A stretch of DNA of 6,063 nucleotides, taken from NCBI GenBank assembly GCA_030429785.1, contig JAUIEQ010000050.1, positions 1 through 6,063 of the forward strand. Reading direction: 5' to 3'. Positions 4,716 through 6,063 of the stretch are shown in pieces (positions within the stretch are counted from its first letter, which is position 1; each line of letters starts with the position of its first letter). Source of the stretch: a bacterium. Lineage in GTDB: Bacteria > Patescibacteriota > Patescibacteriia > S139-126 > S139-133. Below the pieces are notes generated by a model. It saw only the letters and a list, made by a program, of their open reading frames with translations. It was not told the DNA's origin and ran no database searches. A program made the position numbers and the translations under genes.

Positions 4716-5513
4716 ATGAAAATATTATTTGTCGGAGATATCGTTGGTCGTCTTGGTAGAGCAGCGGCTGTACAAGCTATAGCGACTTGGCGAGCTGAGC
4801 ACAATCCGGACTTTGTTATTGCAAATGTCGAAAACATAGCCCACGGTAGCGGAGTAACCAAGCGAACGCTTGATGAAATCATGGAGGCAGGAATTGATTG
4901 TTGTACTTCAGGCAATCATATTTGGAGACATAAAGAGATTTTGGAAATTTTTGAAGCAGGTGAGCATCCAGTGTTGCGACCAGCTAACTATGCTGAGAGT
5001 TTGCCGGGTTGTGGATATCAGATATTGAGTAGTGTTAGCCAAAAAAAGGTTTGTGTGATAAACTTACTAGGACGGATATATATGAATGAGTTGGTTGACA
5101 ATCCGTTTACGGTCTTTGACATCGTTCTGGCTAAGGTTGAGTCAGAACAACCAGATGTTATTATTGTGGATTTTCACGCAGAAGCTACATCAGAAAAGCA
5201 GGCTTTTGGCTATTATGCTGATGGTCGAGTGAGTGCTGTATTGGGTACACATACGCATGTGCAAACAAATGATGCGCGTGTATTACCCAAGGGAACGGCA
5301 TACATTACTGATGCAGGTTTTGTTGGCGGTGAGTATAGTGTTCTTGGAGTCGAGGCTGATGGCATCATCAACTCGCTTGTTACAGGAATGCGAGCTCGTC
5401 ATGAATATCCAGAAGTAGGTAGCGCACTTGCAAATGCTGTATTGCTGAATATTGATTCAGTGACAACAGCTACGGCAATTACGCCACTGGTTCAGCAGGT
5501 GACTGTTGAATAG
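4716..5513 (+). CDS. ymdB: YmdB-type metallophosphoesterase (cyclic nucleotide phosphodiesterase)
   Basis: Member of the TIGR00282/YmdB family of dinuclear metal phosphodiesterases. The B. subtilis protein hydrolyses cyclic nucleotides such as 2',3'-cAMP and influences the biofilm/motility decision. Length 265 matches the family (about 264). All expected metal-site residues are present: D8 (VGDIVGR), E39 and N40 (NVENIAHGSG), N67-H68 (SGNHIW), H154 (DFHAEATSEK), H179 and H181 (GTHTHVQTND). The ITDAGFVGG segment (197-205) replaces the more common TDVGMTGP form. It is cytoplasmic, with no signal peptide. It sits 81 bases after rny, the conserved rny-ymdB order, but has its own promoter. There is no SD before ATG 4716 (ACCACGTTT), so initiation is probably SD-independent. 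Substrate in this organism is inferred from the family. Confidence 0.93.
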   Translation: MKILFVGDIVGRLGRAAAVQAIATWRAEHNPDFVIANVENIAHGSGVTKRTLDEIMEAGIDCCTSGNHIWRHKEILEIFEAGEHPVLRPANYAESLPGCGYQILSSVSQKKVCVINLLGRIYMNELVDNPFTVFDIVLAKVESEQPDVIIVDFHAEATSEKQAFGYYADGRVSAVLGTHTHVQTNDARVLPKGTAYITDAGFVGGEYSVLGVEADGIINSLVTGMRARHEYPEVGSALANAVLLNIDSVTTATAITPLVQQVTVE

Positions 5514-5581
5514 TAAGTCAGTAACTAATCATTATTAAGTGTGCTGCGTCTCGCTACGTAGTATACAGAAGGGCATTTTTT

Positions 5582-5863
5582 ATGAACAAGACAGAACTTA
5601 TCGAAGCTTTGGCAGAACAAGTTGATTTGTCAAAAAGCGACGCTGAGAAGTTTGTTAACGGTTTCGTTGACTTGATTACTGCACAACTTGTTGCAGGTAA
5701 TGAAGTGACTATCACAGGTTTTGGTACCTATATGGCAAAACGACGTGAAGCACGAATGGGTGTTAACCCACAAAACCCATCACAAAAAATCCAAATTCCA
5801 GCTGTTACAGTTCCGAAGTTTAAAGCTGGTAAGAGTCTAAAAGACGCTTTGAAAAAAGTATAA
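5582..5863 (+). CDS. hup: DNA-binding protein HU (HU/IHF family)
   Basis: Small histone-like protein that dimerises, bends DNA and compacts the nucleoid. The 93-residue length is typical of HU (about 90). Family landmarks: MNKTELIEALA at the N-terminus, GFGTY at 46-50, the DNA-binding arm with R54, R55, R58, GVNP (60-63, with P63 the intercalating proline) and IPAVTVPKFKAGKSLKDAL at the end. The arm tip NPSQKIQIPA differs slightly from the usual TGE-containing version. HU rather than IHF is favoured by the length and sequence, but a single copy cannot prove it. GAAGGG (5568-5573) lies eight bases before ATG 5582, a good SD unlike that of ymdB upstream. A weak promoter (TTAAGT 5535-5540, 18 bp, TAGTAT 5559-5564) may precede it. 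A strong terminator follows 17 bases after the stop. Confidence 0.96.
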   Translation: MNKTELIEALAEQVDLSKSDAEKFVNGFVDLITAQLVAGNEVTITGFGTYMAKRREARMGVNPQNPSQKIQIPAVTVPKFKAGKSLKDALKKV

Positions 5864-5880
5864 ATTAGTCACTCTTTTCG

Positions 5881-5912
5881 CAAAACCCTAGTACGTTTGT
5901 ACTAGGGTTTTG
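5881..5912. terminator. strong intrinsic terminator after HU
   Basis: CAAAACCCTAGTAC (5881-5894) and GTACTAGGGTTTTG (5899-5912) form a perfect 14-bp stem with a GTTT loop. The T run lies at the 3' end of the right arm (5908-5911), and the A run of the left arm makes it usable in both directions. Confidence 0.85.
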
Positions 5913-5929
5913 TGTTGTATTGATATGTA

Positions 5930-5957
5930 TTGACCAAAAGTGGCTTTTCAGTATACT
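5930..5957 (+). promoter_or_regulatory. promoter reading out of the window
   Basis: TTGACC (5930-5935), a 16-bp spacer and TATACT (5952-5957) make a good promoter, each hexamer missing consensus by one base. Transcription would start near 5965. The remaining about 100 bases (T-rich, no ORF, no recognisable RNA) would be the leader or the beginning of an RNA gene beyond the window. Confidence 0.5.
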
Positions 5958-6063
5958 ATAGATACTACTGATATTTGTGTATCGGTTTTTAATTGGTAAA
6001 AAGTTGAAAGTTTAGAGCGTTTTTTTCGGTTTGTATTTTTCACTTCTTGCGTGTTGTTTCATT

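Noticed and set aside
1..6063. Search for tRNA/rRNA genes, CRISPR arrays, insertion sequences, attachment sites and toxin-antitoxin or defence modules
   Set aside because: No cloverleaf, regularly spaced repeats, transposase, integrase or recognisable toxin/antitoxin was seen on either strand.

Overview
This 6.06 kb window is AT-rich bacterial chromosome (roughly 40% GC by eye) read with the standard code. Gene content (RNase Y next to a YmdB-type phosphodiesterase, ClpP, HU, a DHH/DHHA1 nanoRNase-like protein), short orphan proteins, several starts without a Shine-Dalgarno (SD) sequence and loosely packed genes with their own promoters suggest a small-genome bacterium. A Candidate Phyla Radiation (Patescibacteria) lineage is my best guess and a Firmicutes-like relative the alternative. 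That placement is inference; no rRNA is present to settle it.

Layout from left to right: (1) an unrecognised 104-residue protein on the minus strand (19-333). (2) A 221-base divergent intergenic region with a perfect 8-bp-arm palindrome and a near-consensus promoter (TTGACA, 17 bp, TATGAT). (3) An NrnA-like DHH phosphoesterase gene broken by a frameshift near 1350-1356, so that the DHH part (555-1376) and the DHHA1 part (1354-1536) lie in different frames. Its first metal-binding motif is also atypical. (4) A 109-base gap with a perfect 10-bp inverted repeat, then intact clpP (1646-2269). (5) A shared bidirectional terminator, and an unrecognised 134-residue protein on the minus strand (2321-2725). 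(6) A 373-base divergent control region (2726-3098) with back-to-back promoters, an interrupted inverted repeat between and over them, and a long rny leader. (7) rny (3099-4634), ymdB (4716-5513) and the HU gene (5582-5863) on the plus strand, closed by a strong terminator at 5881-5912. (8) A further plus-strand promoter reading out of the window.

The recognised genes share a theme of RNA turnover and housekeeping quality control. RNase Y starts mRNA decay at the membrane, NrnA-type enzymes degrade the final 2-5 nt oligoribonucleotides, YmdB-type enzymes hydrolyse cyclic nucleotides, and ClpP degrades proteins. rny-ymdB adjacency is conserved in many bacteria. I do not see a mobile element, CRISPR array, tRNA, rRNA or defence system. 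The most notable items are the frameshifted nanoRNase gene with its altered active-site motif, and the rny control region, where a divergently transcribed orphan gene and rny have partly complementary leader RNAs next to both ribosome binding sites.
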